From: Candidatus Aminicenantota bacterium
Lineage (GTDB): Bacteria > Acidobacteriota > Aminicenantia > Aminicenantales > UBA4085
Length of the DNA: 5,968 bases
Direction: 5' to 3'
Assembly (NCBI GenBank): GCA_003154255.1
Contig: PMCY01000088.1
Span: 2,508 to 8,475, forward strand
In this document: positions 1 through 5,954 of the stretch, piece after piece
Numbering within the stretch: position 1 is the first letter of the stretch
How the letters are laid out: each line of letters opens with the position of its first letter
Translations under genes and position numbers: made by a program
The notes under the pieces: model-generated
Told to the model about the DNA's origin: nothing
What the model saw: the letters and a program-made list of their open reading frames with translations, nothing else
Databases searched by the model: none

Positions 1-798
1 CTTTTGGAGCCGCTTAAAAAAGACCGTCGGGGCGCCGATCTTTTCGTATTTTCGCAAAAACCGCCCGACACGGAGCCTCGCTACAAATTCCCCATGGTCC
101 GGTCGAACGTCGCCGCCATCCCCATAACGACCTACGAGGACTGGTGGGAGACGCGGCTGACCCAAGTCACGCGAAAAAACGTCCGGAGATCCCAGCGCCG
201 CGGCGTCGTCGTCAAAAAAGTGGAGTTTGACGACCCGCTTGTCGAAGCCATCGTCCGCATCAACAACTCGACGCCCGTCAAGCAGCAGAGGCGCAACGTC
301 CATTACGGCAAGAGCTTTGACGCCGTCAAGAAGGATTACACCGACTTCGGCGGGCGCAGCGATTATTGGGGGGCTTTTTACAAAGAGGAGATGATCGGCC
401 TGCTGCGGATGATTTATCAGGGCCCGATCGGCAATATCATGCAGCTGTTCTGCATGCCTCAACACAATGATAAAAGGCCGGCCAACGTCCTCCTGGCCGC
501 CGCCGTCGAACAATGCGTGAAAAGCGGGCTGAGCTATTTGCTTTATGGCCAGTACATTTACGGGCGAAACGCCAAGGCCCCGCTTACGGAATTCAAGAGA
601 CGAAACGGCTTTGAACAGTTTCTCGTGCCCACTTATTACATCCCCTTGACAGTGAAAGGGCGGATGGCCATAATGCTGAACATGCATAGAGGGATTCAGT
701 TTTTTGTCCCTCAAAAGATGATGGATTGGGCCTTTGCCTTTCGGAATTGGAAACTGGGACGGCAAAATCGGAAAACGCGCCAGGACGATTCCGAATAG
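1..798 (+). CDS. GNAT/FemAB-like transferase, 5'-truncated by the window edge
   Basis: This is the C-terminal part (at least 265 codons) of a protein resembling the GNAT/FemAB-like transferases found in polysaccharide and cell-envelope clusters. The reading frame is open to base 1. The first possible start, TTG at 4, has no ribosome binding site in view, so the true start is probably upstream. Counting from that TTG, residues 36-80 hold the family-like block: NVAAIPITTYEDWW followed by a basic stretch TRKNVRRSQRRGV. Residues 122-150 look like the central strands of the acetyltransferase fold (YWGAFYKEEMIGLL), and residues 193-216 (PLTEFKRRNGFEQ, then YYIPLT) form a typical C-terminal block. 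The tail at 230-264 is basic and hydrophilic. Known family members transfer acyl or aminoacyl groups to sugars, peptidoglycan or small molecules; the substrate here cannot be read from sequence. It ends 35 nt before a tRNA-like gene. I am fairly sure of the fold and unsure of the reaction. Confidence 0.72.
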   Translation, partial: LLEPLKKDRRGADLFVFSQKPPDTEPRYKFPMVRSNVAAIPITTYEDWWETRLTQVTRKNVRRSQRRGVVVKKVEFDDPLVEAIVRINNSTPVKQQRRNVHYGKSFDAVKKDYTDFGGRSDYWGAFYKEEMIGLLRMIYQGPIGNIMQLFCMPQHNDKRPANVLLAAAVEQCVKSGLSYLLYGQYIYGRNAKAPLTEFKRRNGFEQFLVPTYYIPLTVKGRMAIMLNMHRGIQFFVPQKMMDWAFAFRNWKLGRQNRKTRQDDSE

Positions 799-833
799 GG
801 GGAAAAACGCGGCCCCGCCGAAGTCGAGTTCGA

Positions 834-906
834 GCCGGTGTAGCTCAGTTGGCAGAGCAGCTGATATGTAATCAGCAGACGGAGCGTTCGAATCCTCCCG
901 CCGGCT
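834..906 (+). tRNA. tRNA-Thr (anticodon TGT), structurally aberrant
   Basis: The sequence folds as a 73-nt cloverleaf. The acceptor stem is 834-840 with 899-905 (six Watson-Crick pairs and one T-G), followed by discriminator T906. The D-arm is GCTC 843-846 with GAGC 855-858 and contains the G18G19 motif. The anticodon stem is GCTGA 860-864 with TCAGC 872-876. The loop 865-871 reads TATGTAA, placing TGT at 867-869, so it would read ACA (threonine). The T-loop TTCGAAT is at 887-893. Two things are wrong: position 33 (base 866) is A, where U is almost universal, and the T-stem pairs fully (GGAG plus G with CCTCC) only if C885 is bulged out, leaving a 4-nt variable loop. No CCA is encoded. It could be a decayed tRNA, a divergent functional one, or carry sequencing errors. 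Confidence 0.78.
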
Positions 907-947
907 TCCCGTTTTTGGGCCGCGCCTTCCGGCGCCTGTTCCCGCCT

Positions 948-963
948 GCCTGGAATTCCAGGC
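948..963. repeat. 16-bp perfect palindrome
   Basis: Bases 948-963 (GCCTGGAATTCCAGGC) are their own reverse complement. As RNA they would form a 6-bp stem with an AATT loop, but what follows (CTCGATTTGA) is a poor T-tract, so it is a weak terminator at best. It sits just upstream of a TACAAT box at 974-979, roughly where a -35 element would lie, so a dimeric regulator's operator is the more attractive reading. Both roles are inferred; only the palindrome is seen. Confidence 0.5.
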
Positions 964-979
964 CTCGATTTGATACAAT
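951..979 (+). promoter_or_regulatory. Weak candidate promoter for the flippase operon
   Basis: TACAAT at 974-979 matches five of six bases of the sigma-70 -10 consensus. Seventeen bases upstream, TGGAAT (951-956) is a poor -35 match and lies inside the 16-bp palindrome. The position fits a promoter for the operon that begins at 1046. A box like this is expected by chance at some rate, so the call is tentative. Confidence 0.28.
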
Positions 980-1049
980 GGCGCGGCCTCGGGAAGTGAG
1001 AGGGTGCTCCTTCACCCGGGACCGATCGAATTTTTTCTTTGAACCATGA
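978..1049 (+). CDS. Possible 23-residue leader peptide
   Basis: ATG at 978 opens 23 codons (MARPREVRGC..., ending FFFEP) that stop at TGA 1047-1049. That stop overlaps the flippase ATG at 1046-1048 as ATGA. The peptide is basic at its N-terminus and resembles no family I know. There is no clear Shine-Dalgarno sequence before ATG 978; GTG at 996 is an alternative in-frame start. The frame is open far upstream, through the tRNA, so the openness may be chance. The ATGA junction together with the missing ribosome binding site for the flippase is the only reason to list it. Confidence 0.2.
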   Translation: MARPREVRGCSFTRDRSNFFFEP

Positions 1050-2593
1050 ATATGCCGGACCCCAAATACGAAAAACAGGATGCGTTTTTTGATGTCCGGC
1101 ATATTGAAACGGGCATAAAAAAACACGCCGTACGGGGAGCCAGCGCGACCATTTCCGCCAGCGTTGTGAACTACGGCCTTCAGACCATAGGCACGATCGT
1201 CCTGGCCCGGCTGTTGAGTCCGGAAGATTTCGGTTTGGTGGCCATGGTGACGACGTTCAGCTTGATGGCTCAAAACTTCGGCACGAACGGCTTTATCGAA
1301 GCCGTCGTCCAAAGCGACGGTATCAACCATCAAAAAATGAGCAAGCTTTTCTGGACCAACCTCCTGATCATGCTGGCCCTGACGGCCGTTTTCGCGGCCC
1401 TGGCTCCCCTTATCGCCTGGTTTTTTCATGAGCCCCTGTTGAAGGGCATCACTTTGGCCCTGGCCATTTCCATCTTTTTCGGGGGGCTGGCGACGTGCCA
1501 TGTGGCCGTCCTGACGAGAAATATGAAGTTTCATCTGACTTCGGCTCAGGGCCTGATCTCCGGGGTCTTGAGCACCATGCTGGCCATCATCGCGGCGATG
1601 CGGGGAATGGGCTATTGGGCGCTCGTTTTAAGGCGCGTGTCCCTGCCTTTCCTGGGAGCCATCCTGGCCTGGGCCTTTTGCCGCTGGCGGCCCGGCATTC
1701 CCGAGAAAAAAACCCGAATCGCGCCGATCATCCGATTCGGCGTGCAGACGTACGGAAATTTTGTCGTCGACTACTTCCGCAAGAATGCCGATAAAATCAT
1801 CATCGGGAAGCTTTTCGGCAAATCGCCGCTGGGACATTATGACCGGGCCAATCACCTGGCGGCGGTCATGCCCAACCAGTTGAGCGCCTCGCTGGGAGGC
1901 GTGGGCGTAGCGACGTTCAGCCGGCTGAAAAACGATCCGCGAAAATATATCGATTCCTACGGTAAGGCCCTTTCCCTGCTGGCCTTCGTCGCCTTTCCGG
2001 GAAGCGTCTGGTTCACCCTGATCGGCCGGGATATGATCACCGTTCTCCTGGGGCCGCAGTGGAGCGAAGCGGGAAAGATTTTTACCGCGTTGGGTCCGGC
2101 CATCGGGATCGTCATCATCTATGAGACCAATATTTGGCTGCACTTGTCCCTGGGAAGACCCGACCGGCTGTTGAAATGGGGGACGTTCGTTTTGATCGCC
2201 GCCGTCTCGTCGTTTCTTCTCGGATCGCGCTTCGGCCCCATCGGCGTGGCCGTCGCCTATTCATCGCTTTTTTATGTCCTTTTGTTCCCGGCCTTGATCT
2301 ACGCGGGGAAGCCCATGAAGATAGGGGGCGGGTATATCCTGGCCATCCTCTGGAAATACTGGTTCGCGGCTTTTATGGGCGGATTGATGTACTGGCTGTT
2401 TCAAAACAGGGTCAGCTTCAACTCATCTTTTTACAACCACTTGGCCCCGCTGGCCAGAATTCTGTACTGCTTCTTTTTATATTCCCTCATTTATTTGGGC
2501 CTGATCTTTGCCCTCTTTAAGGGATTTAAGCCGATCCTCCTGATTTTTTCGACCCTCAAAGGCGTCTTCGGAAATAAGGCCGGAAAAATATAA
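1046..2593 (+). CDS. Lipopolysaccharide/exopolysaccharide flippase (Wzx/WzxC-like, MOP superfamily)
   Basis: This 515-residue integral membrane protein has the length and pattern of the PST/Wzx branch of the MOP (MATE-like) flippases, which move undecaprenyl-linked oligosaccharides across the inner membrane. Family-like blocks are LARLLSPEDFGLVAMV at 53-68, a central stretch at 242-268 (DYFRKNADKIIIGKLFG, then LGHYDRA) and LLGPQW at 334-339. About a dozen hydrophobic segments are spread over residues 33-505, clearest at 103-127, 134-155, 166-186, 308-327, 376-393, 400-420, 428-451 and 471-492. An in-frame TGA at 1040-1042 rules out earlier starts, so ATG 1046 or ATG 1052 is the start. Neither has a Shine-Dalgarno sequence, and the start region is flanked by a 12-bp inverted repeat. 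It is the first gene of a three-gene operon. The exact substrate is unknown. Confidence 0.9.
   Translation: MNMPDPKYEKQDAFFDVRHIETGIKKHAVRGASATISASVVNYGLQTIGTIVLARLLSPEDFGLVAMVTTFSLMAQNFGTNGFIEAVVQSDGINHQKMSKLFWTNLLIMLALTAVFAALAPLIAWFFHEPLLKGITLALAISIFFGGLATCHVAVLTRNMKFHLTSAQGLISGVLSTMLAIIAAMRGMGYWALVLRRVSLPFLGAILAWAFCRWRPGIPEKKTRIAPIIRFGVQTYGNFVVDYFRKNADKIIIGKLFGKSPLGHYDRANHLAAVMPNQLSASLGGVGVATFSRLKNDPRKYIDSYGKALSLLAFVAFPGSVWFTLIGRDMITVLLGPQWSEAGKIFTALGPAIGIVIIYETNIWLHLSLGRPDRLLKWGTFVLIAAVSSFLLGSRFGPIGVAVAYSSLFYVLLFPALIYAGKPMKIGGGYILAILWKYWFAAFMGGLMYWLFQNRVSFNSSFYNHLAPLARILYCFFLYSLIYLGLIFALFKGFKPILLIFSTLKGVFGNKAGKI
1049..1105 (+). repeat. 12-bp perfect inverted repeat at the flippase start
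   Basis: AATATGCCGGAC at 1049-1060 and GTCCGGCATATT at 1094-1105 are exact reverse complements separated by 33 nt. In mRNA this would form a long-loop hairpin whose 5' arm begins one base after the ATG at 1046-1048 and contains the alternative ATG at 1052. A hexa-T run (1085-1090) lies in the loop. The structure could hinder initiation unless opened by a ribosome finishing the upstream ORF, whose stop ends at 1049. The repeat is seen; the regulatory role is inferred. Confidence 0.5.
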
Positions 2594-2609
2594 CAAATCA
2601 CGCCGGGGC

Positions 2610-2614
2610 GGGAG
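2610..2614 (+). promoter_or_regulatory. Ribosome binding site of the asparagine-synthetase-like gene
   Basis: GGGAG lies 10 nt before ATG 2625. It supports that start, which gives the family-typical N-terminus with G-AGI-like residues (MPGLAGIIG). The out-of-frame ATG at 2620 is not used. Confidence 0.6.
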
Positions 2615-2624
2615 CGGTAATGAA

Positions 2625-4451
2625 ATGCCGGGACTAGCGGGAATCATCGGGATCGACGGAGCTCGGAAGGGGGCTTCCCTGCTTCAACCCATGATCTCCT
2701 GCATGATGCACGAGCCGTTTTATACGTCGGGCCGCTACGTCAATGAGGAAATCGGCCTCCAGCTCGGCTGGGTCAGCCTGAAAGAAGCCTTTTCCGCGGA
2801 AATGCCCGTTTGGAATGAAAAGAAGGACGTCGCCGTGATCTTCTGCGGCGAAGACTTCACGGATCCCGACGAAATCGCCGGCTTGAAGAACCGTGCCCAT
2901 GAATGGGGATCCGCCCAGGCCGGTTATCTGGTCCATCTTTATGAAGAACAGGGAGCCCGATTCCTGGAAAAGCTGAACGGCCGATTCAGCGGGGTGATTG
3001 TGGATCTGCGCCAGCGCCGCGTCTCGCTGTTCAACGACCGCTTCGGCTTCAACCGGATCTATTATCACGAAAATCCGGAGGGCCTCTTCTTTTCATCCGA
3101 GGCTAAATCGCTTCTGAAGGTCCTGCCTGAACTTCGCCGGGTGGATCTTAAAAGCCTGGCCGAAACGTTTTCCTGCGGCTGCGTATTGCAAAACCGGACG
3201 CTTTTCGCCGGGATTTCCCAGCTGCCCGGAGGGTCCGTTTGGAGCCGCACTCCGGGCGGCGATATTCAAAAGGGATTTTATTTCCGGCCCGGCGCGTGGA
3301 TCGATCAAGAGCCGCTCGGCGTCGACGAATATTACGGGCATTTGAAGGAGACCTGGACGCGCATTCTCCCGCGCTACCTGCGCGCCAGGACCAAAATCGG
3401 GATATCCCTGACGGGTGGGAAGGACAGCCGGATGATCATGGCCTGGGCCCGGACCCCGCCGGGGACATTGCCTTGCTATACGTTCGGGGGGGTCTATCGC
3501 GATTCCGTGGACGTCAAGATCGCCCGCCAGGTGGCCAAAGTCTGCCGGCAGCCGCACCAGGTGATTTCGGTCGGCCAAGATTATCTCCGGGAATTCCCGG
3601 ATTTGGCCGCCCGGACCGTTTACATCTCGGACGGCGCCATGGACGTCAGCGGCTCGACGGATCTCTACGTCAACAAGATCGCCCGCGGGATCGCGCCCCT
3701 GAGACTCACCGGGAATTACGGCCAGGAGATCCTTCGGAGCGCCGTGGCCTTCAAGGCCGGTCCGTGGCCCTCCCAGGTGCTCGATGAGGAATTTGCCCGG
3801 CTCATCGGGGAGGCCCGGCAAACGTATGGGGCCGAACGCGGCCGCCATCCCCTGGCGTTCGTGGCCTTCAAACAGGTGCCCTGGCACCATTATTCGCGCC
3901 TGATCGTGGAGCTTTCGCAGGTCACGCTGCGATCGCCGTTTTTGGACAACGATCTCGTGGCCCTGGCTTTCCGGGTGCCTCGGGAATTGGCCGAAAACGT
4001 CGGCCTGCAGCTGCGTCTCATCGCCGCGGGCAATCCCGTTATAAGTAAAATAGGAACCGATCGGGCCCTCCTCTATGAAAGCGTTCCCTGGATGACCAAG
4101 CTCGAGCATCTCTACCAGGAATTCATTTTCAAGGCGGAATATGCCTATGATTATGGGATGCCGCAATGGCTGGCCAAGGCCGATCATTGGTTCGAACCGT
4201 TCCACCTGGAGCGGCTCTTTTTGGGCCGACACAAATTCTATCATTTCCGGGTCTGGTATCGGGACCAGCTTTCCGCCTATGTCAAAGACATCCTGCTCGA
4301 TTCCCGGACCCGCGCCCGGCCTTATCTCCGGGGCCCCCTGCTGGAGAAGATGGTCCGGGAGCATACCCGCGGCATCGGGAATCATACTTCGGAAATACAC
4401 CGGATTTTGACGAGCGAGCTGATGCACAGGCGGCTTATCGAAGGAATTTGA
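2625..4451 (+). CDS. Asparagine-synthetase-like amidotransferase lacking the N-terminal cysteine
   Basis: This 608-residue protein has the two-domain layout of glutamine-hydrolysing asparagine synthetases. Residues 1-170 are the class II glutaminase-like domain: LNGRFSG at 117-123, NDRFG at 137-141 and FFSSEAKSLL at 155-164. Residues 240-600 are the ATP-pyrophosphatase-like synthetase domain, with the PP-loop TGGKDSR at 263-269, TFGG at 286-289, DSVD at 293-296 and RSPFLDNDLV at 436-445. The N-terminus reads MPG where active enzymes have MCG, so the nucleophile Cys2 is replaced by Pro; the protein should not hydrolyse glutamine in the usual way. The adenylating loop is intact. Such homologues in polysaccharide loci are thought to form amides on sugar acids or other carboxylates; I infer that role here rather than free asparagine synthesis. 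It follows the flippase by 31 nt and precedes the ligase gene by 22 nt. Confidence 0.87.
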   Translation: MPGLAGIIGIDGARKGASLLQPMISCMMHEPFYTSGRYVNEEIGLQLGWVSLKEAFSAEMPVWNEKKDVAVIFCGEDFTDPDEIAGLKNRAHEWGSAQAGYLVHLYEEQGARFLEKLNGRFSGVIVDLRQRRVSLFNDRFGFNRIYYHENPEGLFFSSEAKSLLKVLPELRRVDLKSLAETFSCGCVLQNRTLFAGISQLPGGSVWSRTPGGDIQKGFYFRPGAWIDQEPLGVDEYYGHLKETWTRILPRYLRARTKIGISLTGGKDSRMIMAWARTPPGTLPCYTFGGVYRDSVDVKIARQVAKVCRQPHQVISVGQDYLREFPDLAARTVYISDGAMDVSGSTDLYVNKIARGIAPLRLTGNYGQEILRSAVAFKAGPWPSQVLDEEFARLIGEARQTYGAERGRHPLAFVAFKQVPWHHYSRLIVELSQVTLRSPFLDNDLVALAFRVPRELAENVGLQLRLIAAGNPVISKIGTDRALLYESVPWMTKLEHLYQEFIFKAEYAYDYGMPQWLAKADHWFEPFHLERLFLGRHKFYHFRVWYRDQLSAYVKDILLDSRTRARPYLRGPLLEKMVREHTRGIGNHTSEIHRILTSELMHRRLIEGI

Positions 4452-4461
4452 AAAAGCTCTA

Positions 4462-4467
4462 TAAGGA
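4462..4467 (+). promoter_or_regulatory. Ribosome binding site that fixes the TTG start of the ligase/polymerase gene
   Basis: TAAGGA lies 6 nt before TTG 4474. An in-frame TAA at 4462-4464 excludes any earlier start, and the next in-frame ATG is 26 codons later, after the first membrane segment. The combination strongly supports TTG as initiator. Confidence 0.68.
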
Positions 4468-4473
4468 ATACCG

Positions 4474-5790
4474 TTGACGTCCGTCGCTCTTTTACTTTGT
4501 CTGATTTTCATCGCCGTCGCCTATAAGCAAGACGCCCGGGAAGGTCCGAAGATGTCTTCGGCCATGTGGATTCCCTTCATTTGGATCGCCTTGGCCGCGT
4601 CGCGGCCGCTGACCTCCTGGCTTACGCCGGGAGTGGCCACGGCCGAGAACTTCGAATCGGCCTTGCTGCAGGGCAATTCCGCGGAAAGAAATTATATGAT
4701 CATTCTTTTGGTAGCCGGCGCGCTGCTGCTTTTGAAAAGGCGGGATCGCATCAGCTTCTATTTCAAGGACAATGTTTATATTTATCTGCTTTATTTCTAC
4801 GCCCTGGTCAGCATCGTCTGGTCCGCCTATCCGGGGATTTCGGCCAAACGATATATCCGGCTGGTCGGCGACATCATCATGGCCTTGCTGATATTGTCGG
4901 AAGACCGGGAAAACAACGCCCTCGACCATATCCTTCGACGCTGCGCGATCTTCTTGATCCCCATGTCCATGCTCTTCGTTCGTTTTCTGACCCAATACGG
5001 CATCGGCTATTCGCGGGACGGATTTCGGACCTGGACGGGCGTGACGACGAACAAGAACTCCTTGGGTATGCTCTGCGCGTTCCTGGGGACCTATTTGATT
5101 TGGAGGATCCTAAAAAATTGGCCGCGTTTCAATTATGTGGATAGCGCCCTTCTTCTCATGACCTTGTACCTGTTATGGGGGTCGAGAAGCACGACGTCTT
5201 TGCTGGTTTTGCTCATGGGCACGGCTTTGTTGATTTTGGGCGGCGTTTTTCGAGGCCAGACCAAGAAAATGAACCGCTGGGTTCTGGCCCTCCTGCTTTT
5301 CTTCGGAATCATGCTCGTTTTCGGGGGATCTTCATTTTTTTCGGTTTTTTTGAAAATCACCGCCAAGGATTCGTCGTTCACCGGACGGATCCCTTTATGG
5401 ACGGACCTTCTGCAGATCGGAATCCGGAATCCCCTGACGGGTTCCGGATATGCCAGCTTCTGGCCCTCGCATGCCGCCCTCATGTGGAGAAAATACAACT
5501 TCCTCCCCATCCAAAGCCACAATGGGTATATCGACGTTTTTCTCGATCTGGGACTGGCCGGATTCGCCCTGCTGCTGTATTGGATCATCCAGACTTATAG
5601 AAATATTTTAAAAGATTTCGAGCGAAAACTGGAGACCAGCCGTCTGATGCTGGCCTTTTTTATCATGGTTATTTTTCATAACATCATGGAATCGACGCTG
5701 ATTAAGCCGTTTAATTTGTTATGGATGATTTTTCTGCTCTCTTCGATCGTCATGGTCAGAAAACCGGAATCGGCCGAGTCCTCTCTCTAG
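4474..5790 (+). CDS. O-antigen ligase/polymerase family membrane protein (WaaL/Wzy/ExoQ-like)
   Basis: This 438-residue multi-spanning membrane protein belongs to the O-antigen ligase/polymerase family, which joins or polymerises lipid-linked glycans on the periplasmic face of the inner membrane. It has roughly ten or eleven hydrophobic segments, starting at residues 3-16 and 30-42 and continuing to 412-428. Family-like features are SRP at 43-45 after the second segment, NKNSLG at 193-198, TGR at 303-305 and NPLTGSGYASFW at 319-330. The last two lie in the large periplasmic loop, together with SHNGYID at 348-354, which supplies the histidine (H349) expected at the active site along with R305. 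Sequence alone does not separate ligase from polymerase; adjacency to a flippase favours Wzy/ExoQ-type polymerase. Translation starts at TTG. It is the last gene of the operon. Confidence 0.88.
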   Translation: MTSVALLLCLIFIAVAYKQDAREGPKMSSAMWIPFIWIALAASRPLTSWLTPGVATAENFESALLQGNSAERNYMIILLVAGALLLLKRRDRISFYFKDNVYIYLLYFYALVSIVWSAYPGISAKRYIRLVGDIIMALLILSEDRENNALDHILRRCAIFLIPMSMLFVRFLTQYGIGYSRDGFRTWTGVTTNKNSLGMLCAFLGTYLIWRILKNWPRFNYVDSALLLMTLYLLWGSRSTTSLLVLLMGTALLILGGVFRGQTKKMNRWVLALLLFFGIMLVFGGSSFFSVFLKITAKDSSFTGRIPLWTDLLQIGIRNPLTGSGYASFWPSHAALMWRKYNFLPIQSHNGYIDVFLDLGLAGFALLLYWIIQTYRNILKDFERKLETSRLMLAFFIMVIFHNIMESTLIKPFNLLWMIFLLSSIVMVRKPESAESSL

Positions 5791-5793
5791 TCA

Positions 5794-5810
5794 TCGAATC
5801 GTCCGGCCGG
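5794..5810 (+). repeat. Imperfect 17-bp repeat of the tRNA 3' half
   Basis: Bases 5794-5810 match tRNA bases 888-904 (T-loop, T-stem 3' strand and most of the acceptor 3' strand) at 15 of 17 positions without gaps; both differences are C to G. Similarity stops at both ends. The copy lies 4 nt past the stop of the last operon gene and in the same orientation as the tRNA, as a distal attachment-site remnant would. Chance similarity to the conserved TTCGAAT motif cannot be excluded. Confidence 0.35.
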
Positions 5811-5860
5811 GGATGGCGCCGCGGACGGCTTCGGGACTAGCCCTCCACGGAAATAAATAC

Positions 5861-5903
5861 CGTATCCAATCCCCTTGGGCGAGGATATGGGATCGTCCTT
5901 TTT
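5861..5903 (+). terminator. Imperfect terminator-like hairpin after the operon
   Basis: CGTATCC (5861-5867) pairs with GGATATG (5883-5889) through six Watson-Crick pairs and one G-T. Inside, after a symmetric 3x3 internal loop, CCC 5871-5873 pairs with GGG 5877-5879 around CTT. A five-T run begins at 5899, nine bases after the stem, which is farther than in a classical intrinsic terminator. It is the best candidate for an operon end in the window, but weak. Confidence 0.28.
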
Positions 5904-5925
5904 GGTTCATACTGAAGATACGCGA

Positions 5926-5939
5926 TAGTAATATTACTA
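5926..5939. repeat. 14-bp AT-rich perfect palindrome
   Basis: TAGTAATATTACTA is its own reverse complement. It lies 16 nt before a possible start codon at 5955, where an operator for a dimeric repressor would be expected. The sequence context is AT-rich, which raises the chance of a random palindrome. Confidence 0.42.
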
Positions 5940-5954
5940 ACAAGGCTGTAAATA

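Larger units (their letters stand above)
907..1045 (+). other. Intergenic leader between tRNA and flippase
   Basis: This stretch of 139 bases holds no established gene. It contains a small GC hairpin (GCGCC 922-926, loop TTCC, GGCGC 931-935) and a 16-bp palindrome at 948-963. A TACAAT box lies at 974-979, and ATG at 978 opens a possible 23-codon ORF. There is also a second hairpin: GGGTG 1002-1006 with CACCC 1013-1017, or alternatively GTGA 996-999 plus AGG with CCT plus TCAC ending at 1015. A T-rich run follows at 1031-1040. Neither hairpin is directly followed by a T-run, so I see no convincing intrinsic terminator after the tRNA. The most likely role is promoter and 5' leader of the downstream operon. 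Confidence 0.5.

Noticed and set aside
4..6. TTG as the true start of the transferase gene
   Set aside because: The frame is open to the window edge, no ribosome binding site is visible, and the family normally has more N-terminal sequence, so the gene is treated as truncated by the window.
922..935. GC hairpin after the tRNA as an intrinsic terminator
   Set aside because: The stem is five base pairs and is followed by CTGTTCCCG, not a T-run.
996..1040. Leader hairpin plus T-rich run 1031-1040 as a terminator or attenuator
   Set aside because: The T-run begins 13 or more bases after the stem, so the standard hairpin-plus-T-tract geometry is not met. No riboswitch family is recognisable.
726..1049. 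107-codon plus-strand frame running from the end of the transferase gene through the tRNA
   Set aside because: It overlaps a real gene and reads straight through the tRNA. Only its last 23 codons are kept as a tentative leader because of the ATGA junction.
872..1534. Minus-strand open frame (220 codons) across the tRNA, leader and flippase start
   Set aside because: It crosses the tRNA-like gene and the start of a well-supported membrane protein gene, and its product is low-complexity basic/polar sequence with no recognisable fold.
2607..2614. GGCGGGAG resembling the RfaH ops core GGCGGTAG
   Set aside because: It differs at a core base, lies between genes rather than in the operon leader, and is explained by the ribosome binding site of the next gene.
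3093..4511. Long minus-strand open frame (472 codons) opposite the asparagine-synthetase-like gene
   Set aside because: Its translation is rich in Pro, Arg, Gly and His with no domain pattern, and it lies opposite a gene with clear family motifs. It is a shadow of GC-rich codon use.
5791..5910. 39-codon minus-strand ORF (MNQKGRSHIL...) convergent with the ligase/polymerase gene
   Set aside because: There is no ribosome binding site, it is short, and its sequence is Arg/Pro/Gly-rich like the shadow frames elsewhere. Chance is the simplest explanation.
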